A DNA stretch of 64,000 bases from Sinohyriopsis cumingii (Eukaryota > Mollusca > Bivalvia > Unionida > Unionidae): positions 164,669,946 through 164,733,945 of the forward strand of contig CM068824.1 of the NCBI GenBank assembly GCA_028554795.2. Reading direction: 5' to 3'. Position 1 is the first letter of the stretch, and every line of letters begins with the position of its first letter. Made by a program: the position numbers and the translations under genes. The notes beneath the pieces are model-generated. The model was given only the letters and a program-made list of their open reading frames with translations. It ran no database searches and was not told the origin of the DNA. Shown here in pieces: positions 1-13,100 of the stretch.

Positions 1-30
1 GCTTGAGACCACTTGCCACTCAGGGCCCCC
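1..30 (-). repeat. SINE family A, 5' end of a copy cut by the window edge
   Basis: These 30 bases are the same as 3374-3403 and almost the same as 5038-5068, which are the tRNA-like 5' ends of complete SINE copies. The rest of the copy must lie before position 1. Confidence 0.8.
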
Positions 31-3000
31 TGAATTTTCTAGAAGGTTAATGATGACCTGACATTTCATGGATTGGACTGAATTTTATCAAAAGGTTAAT
101 GATGACCTGACATTTTATGGATTGGACTGAATTTTATCAAAAGGTTAATGATGACCTGACATTTTATGGACTGGACTGAATTTTGTAAAAGGTTAATGAT
201 GACCTGACATTTCATGGATTGGACTGAATTTTGTAAAAGGTTAATGATGACCTGACATTTTATGGACTGGACTGAATTTTGTAAAAGGTTAATGATCTCC
301 TGATATTTTATGGACTGGATTGAATTTTGTAAAAGGTTAATGATGTCCTGACAGTTTATGGACTGGACTGAATTTTGAAAAAGGTTAATGATCTCCTGAT
401 ATTTTATGGACTGGACTGAATTTTATCAAAAGGTTAATGATGACCTGACATTTTATTGACTGGACTGAATTTTATCAAAAGGTTAATGATGTCCTGACAT
501 TTTATTGACTGGACTGAATTTTATCAAAAGGTTAATGATGACCTGACATTTTATGGATTGGACTGAATTTTATCAAAAGGTTAATGATGACCTGACATTT
601 TATGGATTGGACTGAATTTTATCAAAAGGTTAATGATGACCTGACATTTTATGGATTGGACTGAATTTTATCAAAAGGTTAATGATGACCTGACATTTTA
701 TGGATTGGACTGAATTTTATCAAAAGGTTAATGATGACCTGACATTTTATGGATTGGACTGAATTTTATCGAAAGGTTAATGATGTCCTGACAGTTTATG
801 GACTGGACTGAATTTTGTAAAAGGTTAATGATGACCTGACATTTTATGGACTGGACTGAATTTTGTAAAAGGTTAATGATCTCCTGATATTTTATGGATT
901 GGACTGAATTTTATCAAAAGGTTAATGATGACCTGACATTTTATTGACTGGACTGAATTTTATCAAAAGGTTAATGATGACCTGACATTTTATGGATTGG
1001 ACTGAATTTTGTAAAAAGTTAATGATGACCTGACATTTTATGGACTGGACTGAATTTTGTAAAAGGTTAATGATGACCTGACATTTCATGGACTGGACTG
1101 AATTTTATCAAAAGGTTAATGATGACCTGACATTTTATGGATTGGACTGAATTTTATCAAAAGGTTAATGATGACCTGACATTTTATGGACTGGACTGAA
1201 TTTTATCAAAAGGTTAATGATGACCTGACATTTCATGGACTGGACTGAATTTTATCAAAAGGTTAATGATGACCTGACATTTTATGGACTGGACTGAATT
1301 TTATCAAAAGGTTAATGATGTCCTGACAGTTCATGGACTGGACTGAATTTTATCAAAAGGTTAATGATGACCTGACATTTTATGGATTGGACTGAATTTT
1401 ATCAAAAGGTTAATGATGACCTGACATTTTATGGACTGGACTGAATTTTATCAAAAGGTTAATGATGACCTGACATTGTATGGATTGGACTGAATTTTAT
1501 CAAAAGGTTAATGATGACCTGACATTTTATGGACTGGACTGAATTTTATCAAAAGGTTAATGATGACCTGACATTTTATGGACTGGACTGAATTTTGTAA
1601 AAGGTTAATGATGACCTGACATTTTATGGACTGGACTGAATTTTATCAAAAGGTTAATGATGACCTGACATTTTATTGACTGGACTGAATTTTATCAAAA
1701 GGTTAATGATGACCTGACATTTAATGGATTGGACTGAATTTTATCAAAAGGTTAATGATGACCTGACATTTTATGGACTGGACTGAATTTTATCAAAAGG
1801 TTAATGATGACCTGACATTTTATTGACTGGACTGAAATTTATCAAAAGGTTAATGATGACCTAACATTTTATGGACTGGACTGAATTTTGTAAAAGGTTA
1901 ATGATGACCTGACATTTTATGGACTGGACTGAATTTTATCAAAAGGTTAATGATGACCTGACATTTTATTGACTGGACTGAATTTTATCAAAAGGTTAAT
2001 GATGACCTGACATTTTATGGATTGGACTGAATTTTATCAAAAGGTTAATGATGACCTGACATTTTATGGATTGGACTGAATTTTATCAAAAGGTTAATGA
2101 TGACCTGACATTTTATGGATTGGACTGAATTTTATCAAAAGGTTAATGATGACCTGACATTTTATGGACTGGACTGAATTTTATCAAAAGGTTAATGATG
2201 ACCTGACATTTTATGGATTGGACTGAATTTTATCAAAAGGTTAATGATGACCTGACATTTTATGGACTGGACTGAATTTTATCAAAAGGTTAATGATGAC
2301 CTGACATTTTATGGACTGGACTGAATTTTGTAAAACGTTAATGATGACCTGACATTTTATTGACTGGACTGAATTTTATCAAAAGGTTAATGATGACCTG
2401 ACATTTTATTGACTGGACTGAATTTTATCAAAAGGTTAATGATGACCTGACATTTTATGGATTGGACTGAATTTTATCAAAAGGTTAATGATGACCTGAC
2501 ATTTTATGGACTGGACTGAATTTTATCAAAAGGTTAATGATGACCTGACATTTTATTGACTGGACTGAATTTTATCAAAAGGTTAATGATGACCTAACAT
2601 TTTATGGACTGGACTGAATTTTGTAAAAGGTTAATGATGACCTGACATTTTATGGACTGGACTGAATTTTATCAAAAGGTTAATGATGACCTGACATTTT
2701 ATTGACTGGACTGAATTTTATCAAAAGGTTAATGATGACCTGACATTTTATGGATTGGACTGAATTTTATCAAAAGGTTAATGATGACCTGACATTTTAT
2801 GGATTGGACTGAATTTTATCAAAAGGTTAATGATGACCTGACATTTTATGGATTGGACTGAATTTTATCAAAAGGTTAATGATGTCCTGACAGTTCATGG
2901 ACTGGACTGAATTTTATCAAAAGGTTAATGATGACCTGACATTTTATGGATTGGACTGAATTTTATCAAAAGGTTAATGATGACCTGACATTTTATGGAC

Positions 3001-3142
3001 TGGACTGAATTCTGTAAAAGGTTAATGAAGAATTGACATTTTATGGACTGGACTGAATTTTGTAAAAGGTTAATGAAGACCTGACAATTTATGGACTGGA
3101 CTGAATGAATATGTCCTGACATATTATGGACTGGACTGAATT
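31..3142. repeat. 49-bp satellite array, block 1
   Basis: About 63 head-to-tail monomers. The common form is 49 bp and contains TTAATGATGACCTGACATTT followed by TATGGATTGGACTGAATTTT and ATCAAAAGG. A 48-bp variant has GTAAAAGG instead of ATCAAAAGG. Recurrent point variants (GACCTGACA, GTCCTGACA or CTCCTGATA; TATGG, TATTG or CATGG; GATTGG or GACTGG) occur in short runs, as expected from unequal exchange. The array lies inside an intron of the PACS gene. The last few monomers before the SINE are diverged (GAAGAATTGACA, TGAATGAATATG). Confidence 0.97.
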
Positions 3143-3403
3143 TTGTTGTTGTTGTTGTTGTTGTTGTGGGGTTTAATGCCATTTTTCAGCACACGATAGG
3201 CTATGCATGGCGGCCAGTATTAATGGTAGAGGAAGAACCCGGGAAAACCCTGGGAGGAACCACTGACCCACGAAAAGCTACTGGCAAGCTTTCTCACATA
3301 CCCACATTGGCTGAATCCTAGACTTGAACCCATGCAGACAGAGATGAGATGGCAGTGATCCGTAACGGAAAGCGCTTGAGACCACTTGCCACTCAGGGCC
3401 CCC
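3143..3403 (-). repeat. SINE family A, full copy within the satellite
   Basis: Read on the minus strand it begins GGGGCCCTGAGTGG, carries tRNA-like A-box and B-box segments, then a conserved body (TTCTTCCTCTACCATTAATA, CTGGCCGCCATGCATAGCC), ends TGAAAAATGGCATTAAACCC and has a (CAA)n tail. Satellite monomers abut both ends. The tail abuts GGACTGAATTTT and the head abuts TGAATTTTCTAGAAGG, so the element sits inside a monomer. Confidence 0.92.
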
Positions 3404-4806
3404 TGAATTTTCTAGAAGGTTAATGATGACCTGACATTTCATGGATTGGACTGAATTTTATCAAAAGGTTAATGATGACCTGACATTTTATGGATTGGAC
3501 TGAATTTTATCAAAAAGTTAATGATGACCTGACATTTTATGGACTGGACTGAATTTTGTAAAAGGTTAATGATGACCTGACATTTCATGGATTGGACTGA
3601 ATTTTGTAAAAGGTTAATGATGACCTGACAGTTCATGGACTGGACTGAATTTTATCAAAAGGTTAATGATGTCCTGACATTTTATGGACTGGACTGAATT
3701 TTGTAAAAGGTTAATGATGACCTGACATTTTATGGACTGGACTGAATTTTGTAAAAGGTTAATGATGTCCTGACATTTTATGGACTGGACTGAATTTTAT
3801 CAAAAGGTTAATGATGACCTGACATTTCATGGATTGGACTGAATTTTGTAAAAGGTTAATGATGACCTGACAGTTCATGGACTGGACTGAATTTTATCAA
3901 AAGGTTAATGATGTCCTGACATTTTATGGACTGGACTGAATTTTATCAAAAGGTTAATGATGACCTGACATTTAATGGATTGGACTGAATTTTATCAAAA
4001 GGTTAATGATGTCCTGACATTTTATGGACTGGACTGAATTTTATCAAAAGGTTAATGATGACCTGACATTTCATGGATTGGACTGAATTTTGTAAAAGGT
4101 TAATGATGACCTGACAGTTCATGGACTGGACTGAATTTTGTAAAAGGTTAATGATGACCTGACATTTCATGGATTGGACTGAATTTTATCAAAAGGTTAA
4201 TGATGTCCTGACATTTTATGGACTGGACTGAATTTTATCAAAAGGTTAATGATGACCTGACATTTAATGGATTGGACTGAATTTTATCAAAAGGTTAATG
4301 ATGACCTGACATTTAATGGATTGGACTGAATTTTATCAAAAGGTTAATGATGTCCTGACATTTAATGGATTGGACTGAATTTTATCAAAAGGTTAATGAT
4401 GACCTGACATTTTATGGATTGGACTGAATTTTATCAAAAGGTTAATGATGACCTGACATTTTATGGATTGGACTGAATTTTATCAAAAGGTTAATGATGA
4501 CATGATATTTTATGGATTGGACTGAATTTTATCAAAAGGTTAATGATGACCTGATATTTTATGGATTGGACTGAATTTTATCAAAAGGTTAATGATGACC
4601 TGAAATTTTATGGACTGGACTGAATTTTATCAAAAGGTTAATGATGACCTGACATTTTATGGACTGGACTGAATTCTGTAAAAGGTTAATGAAGACCTGA
4701 CATTTTATGGACTGGACTGAATTTTGTAAAAGGTTAATGAAGACCTGACAATTTATGGACTGGACTGAATGAATATGTCCTGACATTTTATGGACTGGAC
4801 TGAATT
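3404..4806. repeat. 49-bp satellite array, block 2
   Basis: About 28 monomers of the same family as block 1. Its first monomers after the SINE and its last, diverged monomers before the next SINE (GAATTCTG, TGAATGAATATG) match those of block 1 in order. Block 2 is therefore a shorter copy of the same higher-order unit. Confidence 0.97.
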
Positions 4807-5068
4807 TTGTTGTTGTTGTTGTTGTTGTTGTGGGGTTTAATGCCATTTTTCAGCACACGATAGGCTATGCATGGCGGCCAGTATTAATGGTAGAGGAAGA
4901 ACCCGGGAAAACCCTGGGAAGAACCACTGACCCACGAAAAGCTACTGGCAAGCTTTCTCACATATCCACATTGGCTGAATCCTAGACTTGAACCCATGCA
5001 GACAGAGATGAGATGGCAGTGATCCGTAACGGAAAGCGCTTGGGACCACTTGGCCACTCAGGGCCCCC
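4807..5068 (-). repeat. SINE family A, second full copy within the satellite
   Basis: It is nearly identical to the copy at 3143-3403, including private bases (ATCCTAGACTTGAACC instead of the usual CCGAGACTCGAACC), and sits at the same position within the flanking monomers. That is expected if it spread by duplication of the satellite unit, not by a new insertion. Confidence 0.92.
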
Positions 5069-6255
5069 TGAATTTTCTAGAAGGTTAATGATGACCTGAC
5101 ATTTCATGGATTGGACTGAATTTTATCAAAAGGTTAATGATGACCTGACATTTTATGGATTGGACTGAATTTTATCAAAAGGTTAATGATGACCTGACAT
5201 TTTATGGACTGGACTCAATTTTGTAAAAGGTTAATGATGACCTGACATTTCATGGATTGGACTGAATTTTGTAAAAGGTTAATGATGACCTGACAGTTCA
5301 TGGACTGGACTGAATTTTATCAAAAGGTTAATGATGTCCTGACATTTCATGGATTGGACTGAATTTTGTAAAAGGTTAATGATGACCTGACAGTTCATGG
5401 ACTGGACTGAATTTTATCAAAAGGTTAATGATGTCCTGACATTTCATGGATTGGACTGAATTTTGTAAAAGGTTAATGATGACCTGACATTTCATGGATT
5501 AGACTGAATTTTATCAAAAGGTTAATGATGTCCTGACATTTTATGGACTGGACTGAATTTTATCAAAAGGTTAATGATGACCTGACATTTAATGGATTGG
5601 ACTGAATTTTATCAAAAGGTTAATGATGACCTGACATTTAATGGATTGGACTGAATTTTATCAAAAGGTTAATGATGACCTGACATTTAATGGATTGGAC
5701 TGAATTTTATCAAAAGGTTAATGATGACCTGATATTTTATGGATTGGACTGAATTTTATCAAAAGGTTAATGATGACCTGACATTTAATGGATTGGACTG
5801 AATTTTATCAAAAGGTTAATGATGACCTGACATTTAATGGATTGGACTGAATTTTTTCAAAAGGTTAATGATGACCTGACATTTTATGGATTGGACTGAA
5901 TTTTATCAAAAGGTTAATGATGACCTGACATTTTATGGATTGGACTGAATTTTATCAAAAGGTTAATGATGACCTGACATTTTATGGATTGGACTGAATT
6001 TTATCAAAAGGTTAATGATGTCCTGACAGTTCATGGACTGGACTGAATTTTATCAAAAGGTTAATGATGACCTGACATTTTATTGACTGGACTGAATTTT
6101 GTAAAAGGTTAATGATGACCTGACATTTTATGGACTGGACTGAATTTTATCAAAAGGTTAATGATGACCTGACATTTTATGGACTGGACTGAATTTTGTA
6201 AATGGTTAATGATGTCCTGACATTTTATGGACTGGACTGAATTTTGTTAAAGGTT
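5069..6255. repeat. 49-bp satellite array, block 3 and array end
   Basis: About 24 monomers. It starts with the same junction as blocks 1 and 2, but ends in ordinary intron sequence (after ATTTTGTTAAAGGTT) without a third SINE. Confidence 0.96.
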
Positions 6256-8362
6256 TGGGTCTTGTCTGAAACATCTGAAACACTGACAAGACTACTTTAG
6301 TCAACATGGTGTTTACATGACAAAATTAGCACATCAGCTTTAATACATGCAAATATAATTGCATCCAGAGACAGTGTCAATTAACACATGCAAGATTTAA
6401 TTACGAATGACATTCTCTTCAAAATGTAAATTAATTTTCAGAGATAATATACTCATGCATGTCAATGGAGATGTATGTGAGAAATAAAACATGAAGTGAC
6501 CCTCTTAGTACAAGGTCATAACCTTGACCTTTAACAAGCACATGCTGGATGAACAGGTCATCATTTGAGGTCACTAAAGAGATCAAATGTCCCTTGAACC
6601 TTCATGCATAAAATATGACAAGAAATCAAATGATGCAAGCAAGATATACTGTGGATTCACTTTTATTTTTTTAAAATACCAATGTGGATCAATTTTATGG
6701 TTGATACAAATCATGCATTCAAAGATATGATGTAAAAGTCATCAAACTGTTGAAAAAATAGGATTTTTCTCTGCTATGAGACACAGCAATTAATTCAATT
6801 ACTGATGCCAATATAAATTTTGCCAAACTGAAGGAAAAAACTGCAGGCAGTGAGGGAAGCATCACAAACAGCCCTGCTCACTAAATCTTCCTTTGTAGGG
6901 CCTTAAAGAGAATAACTTGGGAAATTAAATTATGATAAGATGGGCATTCAGGGGCCATAAGGTCAATGATGACTCCTTCAAGATCTCATTATTATATGCA
7001 ACATCAAATAACAATAAAATAACTGACAAGGGCCTAATTCTATCCAAAACATAAAAGACATATAGATCTATGAAACAATGTTAACATCCATCTGCAACTG
7101 TTGAATGGTTCTTGAGCCATGCTTGTTGCAAGCAAAATTTCAAGTAAAGACAAAAAGTTGAAAGACATGGGCAATAAGTCTGTCTAAAATGGTGTATATA
7201 TCACAAAACCAATAAAATGCATCTAAGAGGCAATGTTCTTACCAAATTTCATCAAAATATGTAGAATGGCTTTTCAGCTATGCAGACTAAGTAACCATAT
7301 GAAGACATGAAAAAAAAACTGATGGGGGGGCAAAGTCCTATCTAAAAAATAATAGATGAGACATAATCCATAAAGGGCACAATGAGACAATGTTCATACT
7401 AAAATGCATCAGAACTTTTGAATGGTTATTGAGATAAGCTGTCAGCAAACAAGCGAAGATAATCAGCTTATTGTCAAGGGACATAACTCTATCTAAAATG
7501 GTGTTTGAACCAGATTATGCTGAATGGTTCCTGGATTCTCTGTGATAAAACTTAACTTAAAATTTCAAAAAGATCTGTCAATGGAAAAGTTTACTTGAAA
7601 TGTAAAATGGCGATAAGAATATTTTCAAGTAACATTAAAAGCTGACTACAGTTTTATGATGGAGGGACCTGAGTAGTGATGGAGGGACTTGATTTGTGAT
7701 GGAGGGACTGGAGTTGTGCTGGTTACAAGGATCTGCAAGGGCAAATCTGTATCACAGGCAATTCATTTACCAAACAGCATCCAGTTATAAGTAAGGGTTG
7801 CAGGGAAATGATGGTTACAAGAAGGATGATCAGATGGAGAGACAGAAATACATACAGATGGAAAAGGTGATTCCCCAATCCCAATGCGGGACCTATTATA
7901 TCTATGAAAATAAATGGATCCACAATAAATCCATTAGAGAATATATGGATAATGGATTACAGACATCGGACAGACAAATAACAAGATTACGAGTGTCTAA
8001 AATACCTTTTGCAACATTTGCTGAAGTAAAGAAATAAAACAATATCAGATAAATATATACAATTCTCCCATAAGACATGGGCATATAGTGTTATATGTGT
8101 ATAACTGTATGTTTGCTCTAGATACATAGTTTTGTGTTCAACTCAGTTTCTTGTACAGTGTTGGCCATAAGATCTAGCCCTCTTATGTAAGACTATATTT
8201 TGGTAAGTACAACATTTTCCTGCCATATGTAGGTCATTGGGACTACATTTCAAGTTCCATACACTCTGGATAAGTTTGAGTTAATATCAGTCTCTCATGG
8301 ATTATTGACAAGCGTCTTTAAGTAGACATGAACATCAGAAAGAACAACAATGCACCCAACCC
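6256..8362. other. Intron, degenerate repeats only
   Basis: No coding signal. 6500-6620 has phrases such as CATAACCTTGACCTTTAAC. 7000-7600 holds several decayed copies of a ~150-bp unit (phrases like CATAACTCTATCTAAAATGG and ACCAAATTTCATCAAAATAT). 7655-7715 has a triplicated GTGATGGAGGGACTTGA. Confidence 0.5.
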
Positions 8363-8598
8363 CATGTGTATGTGCGTGTGTGTGTGTGTATACAATTGTA
8401 AGCATTTATGTATGATTGTAAGCATGTATGTACGATTGTAAGTACTTATGTATATACAATTGTAAGCAGGTATGTTCGATTGTAAGCACTTATGTATCTA
8501 CAATTGTAAGCATGGATGATTGTAAGCATGTATGATTGATTGTAAGCATGTATGTATGATTGTAAGCATGTATGTATGAGTATAAGCATGTATGTATG
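8363..8598. repeat. (TG)n followed by ~20-bp ATTGTAAGCATGTATGTATG minisatellite, part 1
   Basis: A short TG run at about 8363-8390 leads into repeats of ATTGTAAGCATGTATG with a variable number of TATG or TACA steps, so the unit is about 16-26 bp. The array is interrupted by two SINE copies. Confidence 0.9.
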
Positions 8599-8850
8599 TT
8601 GTTGTTGTTGTTCTAGGGTTTAACGCCATTTTTCAGCACAAGATAGGCTATACATGGCAGACACTATAACTGGTGGAGGAAGAACCCTGGAAAACCAAGG
8701 GAAGAACCACCGACCCACGAGAAGCTACTGGCAGGCTTTCCCACGTACCCACGCTTGCTGAGCCTTGGACTCGAACACACGCAGACAGAGGTGAGATGGC
8801 AGTGATCCGGAACGGTGAGCGCTTTAGACCACTCGGCCACTCGGGGCCCC
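8599..8850 (-). repeat. SINE family A, full copy
   Basis: On the minus strand: GGGGCCCCGAGTGGCCGAGT head, A-box region GTGGCCGAGTGGTCTAAAGC, a B-box-like GTGTTCGAGTCC, conserved body, TGCTGAAAAATGGCGTTAAA and a (CAA)n tail. Minisatellite repeats abut both ends. Confidence 0.92.
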
Positions 8851-9082
8851 CATGTATGTATGATTGTAAGCATATATGTATGTACAATTGTAAGCATGTA
8901 TGTATGCACAATTGTAAGCATGTATGATTGTAAGCATCTATGCATGTATGATTGTAAGCATGTATGTATATACAATTGTAAGCATGTATGTATGATTGTA
9001 AGCATGTATGTATGTACAATAGTAAGCATGTATGTATATACAATTGTAAGCATGTATGTATATACAATTGTAAGCATGTATA
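8851..9082. repeat. ATTGTAAGCATGTATG minisatellite, part 2
   Basis: The same unit as 8391-8598, between two SINEs. Open frames in several phases on both strands here encode YIHTCLQL-type repeats and are artefacts of the array. Confidence 0.9.
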
Positions 9083-9336
9083 TTGTTGCTGTTGTTGTTG
9101 TAAAGTTTAACACCATTTTTCAGCACATGATGGGCTATACATGGCAGCCAGTATTAATGGTGGAGGAAGGACCTGGGAAAACCCTGGAAAGAAACACCGA
9201 CCCACGAGAAGCTATTACCAAGATTTCTCACATACCCACACGGGCTGAATCCAAGACTCGAACCCATGCAGACGAGGTGAGATGGCAGTGATCCTTAACA
9301 GAGAGCACTTTAGACAACTTGGCCACTCGGGGCCCC
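9083..9336 (-). repeat. SINE family A, second copy in this minisatellite
   Basis: The full-length structure is kept, but it differs from the 8599 copy at many sites (GACAACTTGGCCACTCGGGG head, ATGATGGGCTATACATGGC body). It is therefore not a recent tandem duplicate of that copy. Confidence 0.9.
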
Positions 9337-9570
9337 AAGCATGTATGTATGTACAATTGTAAGCATGTATGTATATACAATTGTAAGCATGTACGATTGT
9401 AAGCACATAAGTAGAATTGTAAACATGTATGTATGATTGTAAGCATGCATGTATGTACAATTGTAAGTATGTATGTATGTATAATTGTAAGCATGTATGT
9501 ATGTACAATTGTAAGCATGTATGTATGATTATAAGTATGTATGTACAATTGTAAGCATATATGTATATAG
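9337..9570. repeat. ATTGTAAGCATGTATG minisatellite, part 3
   Basis: About ten further units after the second SINE, ending near GCATATATGTATATAGG. Confidence 0.88.
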
Positions 9571-10089
9571 GTTGGAAGGTGGGCTGGTTTATGTATAATG
9601 TTTACCAGCATATCAGCACAACCCTGGTTATATAGTACATATAGTGTACCCAAAGAAGGTATATAAAATAAAGACAATGGCAAAATTGGTAAAATCATTA
9701 AAATACAAAGAAAATATTTTAAAAAATAAGCCACAATCTTTCAGAAAGTTCAAGACCTGATGAATTTAGCATCATGTTAAACTACTCAGTGCAAAAAGGC
9801 TGCTTCCACTATAAAATGATTTAAGACTTCCTAATCCAGCACCAACACCTTCTCAAACTGGATAAAAATAATGTTGTCATTCTTATGAAAATATATTTAT
9901 GAATTTGTTCCCCACATTAGCAATTTTGGCAAAGTTCTGTTTTTGTCAGCTCTTGTGCATAACAAAGAAGTCGTGTTTGAAGTGAAAGCATGGGATGGCA
10001 ATAGTATCCAATAGATATATTTAGATTTGTGAACAAGTCTGATTTCAGAGACAGCAAAAACTGTGAGTACAATATACCTTGATACTTAC

Positions 10090-10196
10090 AATTTTTGTAT
10101 CTTTGTGACAAGAGCACTAACAGAAGCCTTGACATCTGCATCAGAACAGGTGCATATCAACTTGAACTGCTTCTCCTGCAGCTTCTGTGTCAACAA
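10090..10196 (-). CDS. PACS: PACS exon H: CTCS block of the C-terminal domain
   Basis: Acceptor TTATGTTGTAG|TTG, donor ATT|GTAAGT; 107 bp, entering in phase 0 and leaving with two bases. It encodes LLTQKLQEKQFKLI, CTCSDADVKASVSALVTKIQ, then K. From exon G the spacing WQGQ + 14 residues + CTCS equals that in vertebrate PACS. This decides the acceptor over two later AGs in the same stretch. The next codon (TT + one base) would give Phe or Leu where vertebrates have RYCNC. The following exon was not found in 1-10089, so it probably lies beyond the satellite at the left edge. Confidence 0.93.
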
Positions 10197-13100
10197 CTAC
10201 AACATAACAAATTATAACATTAACTCTTACACAGATGAAATATACAGAAAAAATTATAACATTAACTCTTACAGATGAAATATACAGAACTTACAATTAG
10301 ACCTTGCCTGGATTGACACCTAAACTTGAATAGTGTAAATTCCAGCAATTGGATTGGCTGAAAATTAAAGGTCTAATATGGAGGCTTTAATTAAAAGTTT
10401 CTTTTTAATCTTTAACAATTATAAACTGCCTAATCTTCGTTTGCTATAAAATTCTGTTGTTATTTTTAAATTACTGAGTGTAAAAATGTTACACACACTA
10501 AAGCTGAAACAGGCATTATATACCTCTGATCTGTGTGTGAAAGTAAAGCTGCTTTTGAATGTGTGTGTTTGTGTGTGATTTAGATTTGTAATGTAGCTTT
10601 AACAATTTTTCTGTCATATTGCTACAATGTCTGCAGTGTGACAGTTTATAGTGATGTATAACACTGGGACATCATGCCGCGGACATGTAGCATGAAGTCC
10701 CACCCAGTCACATTATCCTGACACCAGGCCAACCAGTCTTAACACTAACCTCTTAATGCTGAGTGCCAAGCGAGGCTGCTGTCAGTACCATTTTTTAAGT
10801 CTTTGGTATGACTCGGCCAGGGTTTGAACCCTCGACCTCCCGCATTCGAGGCGGACGCTCTAACCACTAGGCCCTAGGCCACCATGGCAGTGCTTTTGAA
10901 TGAGAATCTTGCCAAAGTAGAAATATTACTGTTAGAAATTCACTAAAGATTACAAAATAAGGTATAATTTGGAGTATTAGAAGAAATGGAAATGACCCAT
11001 GCTACTACATACAGCCAACCAATTAAACAACTTATAGCTAAAATAAATGAAAAAGCAAATTATCTTCTGCATATCATGGTGAGATCATAAAATTTCAGTC
11101 ATGAAATATATGACTTTTAAAACAGATCCTGGAAGACACGAAGAGTAGTAAAGTTGTATTGCTCCTTCTTAACTCATTTGGCCCCAGAGGTTTTTGTCAT
11201 TTTTGCCTGAAATGTGCATAGGAACGACATTTGGGGGGCTATTTCTGAATACGTCGCCTTTCAATAGATTTTCCATGAGACTAATGCCTAGCTGTATTAG
11301 AAACATCATTTTCCACTGGTTATTTTGCTTGTACATGAGCAGAATGGTAAAAGTTGGAAAAGTTGGAGTTCTTTTTTTTTTTTTTTTTTTTGCTTAATGG
11401 ACCCATCATTTTCGTATGGAGACCACTCTTTATTCCAAATGCCCACCTTATTCTAGTTTTTGCAAAGGTTCACCTGTGTGTGCATTTCAGACCAGTCTGC
11501 CTTAGATCTGAGGCCAAAAGGTCTAAAATCCAGACACAAAGTCGCATTCCGACCATGAGTGAATTTTGAGTGAGAAAAAAAAACGGGTCAAAAAAATGAT
11601 GTTTTTCCCTCTGTATTTGGTAGTGCAACTAGAACTTCCAGATTATTTGGTATCATTTTAGAGCTGTGTCTGCATTTTTGTAAAAACCACCCATGTTAGT
11701 GTATCTTAGAGGAACATGATGCTGCAGAACTCGGAAATAGGGTACAGCCTCATCATGCCTACAGGTGGGATTGGGACCAAATGAATTAAGTTTATGGAAA
11801 TTTCTTAGAAATTGTCAAAGAATAGCTATTTTTGTAACTTATGTGCAATACTGATGCACAAATGATGAAATAAATAAGTAATATTCAGATTTCAGATTTG
11901 GTTATGTCATCAAAATTCTCCCATTAACTCATTCAGCCCCGGAGGTTTTTGTTGTTTTTGTTGTTGTTATAGGGTTTAAGGCCATTTTTCAGCACAAGAT
12001 AGGCTATACATGGCGGCCAGTATTAATGGTGGAGGAAGAACCCGGGAAAGCCCCAGAAAGAACCACCGACCCACGAGAAGCTACTGGCAAGCTTTCTCAC
12101 ATATCCACATTGGCCGAGCCCGAGACTAACACAAGCAGACAGAGGTAAGATGGCAGTGATCCGTGACAGAGAGCGCTTTAGACCACTCGGGGCCCCCGTT
12201 GTTTTTGTCTGAAATACATGCAGGAAAAGACATTTGGGGGGCAATTTCTGAATACATCGACTTTCAACAGATTTTCCATGAGACTAATGCCTAGCTGTAT
12301 TAGAAACATCATTTTCCACTGGTTATTTTGCTTGTGCATGAGAATAATGGTAAAAGTTGGAGTTTTTTTTTTTTTTTTTTTTTTTTTTTGCTTAATGGAC
12401 CCATCATTTTCATATGGAGACCACTTTTTATTCCAAATGCCCACCTTATCCTAGCTTTTGCAAAGGTTCACCTGTCTGTGTCCAGTTCAGACCAGTCTGC
12501 CTTAGATCTGAAGCCAAAAGGTCTAAAATCCGAACACAAAATCGCATTCTGATCACGAGCGAATTTTAGGTGAAGAAAAAAAATGGGTCCAAAAAATGAG
12601 GTTTTTCCCTCTGTATTTTGTAGTGCAACTAGAACTTCCAGATTATTTGGTATCATTTTAGAGCTATATCCATCTGCTTTTTTGTAATACCACCCACACT
12701 GGTGTATCTTAAAGGACCTTGATGCTGCAGAGCTTGGAAATAGGGCAAAGCCTCATCACACCTACAGGTGGGATTGGGGCCGAATGAGTTAAAGAACAAT
12801 GGCGGAAAAGTGTCAAAAGGGATAAAGAAATTGGTATGTGACCTTGACTATGAAGACAAATCCTTGACTGTAATACATAAGATGTACCTCAGATAGCAAT
12901 TATGATTTAAAGCAGAAACAAGAAAATTCAAATAATACTGAGTCATGGATGTGACATGACAAAAGTGAGTAACATCATATATATACCAAGTTTTGTCCAT
13001 TAAGTAGAAGGGAAAATGTGACTGAAACCTAAACTACTGCCTTTGAAGAACCCCATTAAGGTATTTTACATCTTTAAAATATGTGACACATAAAGGATGA

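Noticed and set aside
2925-4846. Two near-identical 85-residue proteins on the minus strand
   Set aside because: They lie in the satellite and begin in the SINE tail (poly-Thr from (TTG)n). They are artefacts of the repeat.
31-6255. CRISPR-like regular repeat array
   Set aside because: The whole 49-bp unit repeats without unique spacers, and the context is an animal intron.
8648-9734. Several overlapping YIHTCLQL-type repeat proteins on both strands
   Set aside because: All come from the ATTGTAAGCATGTATG array and SINE bodies. Many frames are open at once, with no splice or conservation support.
11194-12656. Pairs of similar proteins with poly-Phe or poly-Lys runs
   Set aside because: They are translations of the MITE copies across their T-runs, with no conserved frame between copies.
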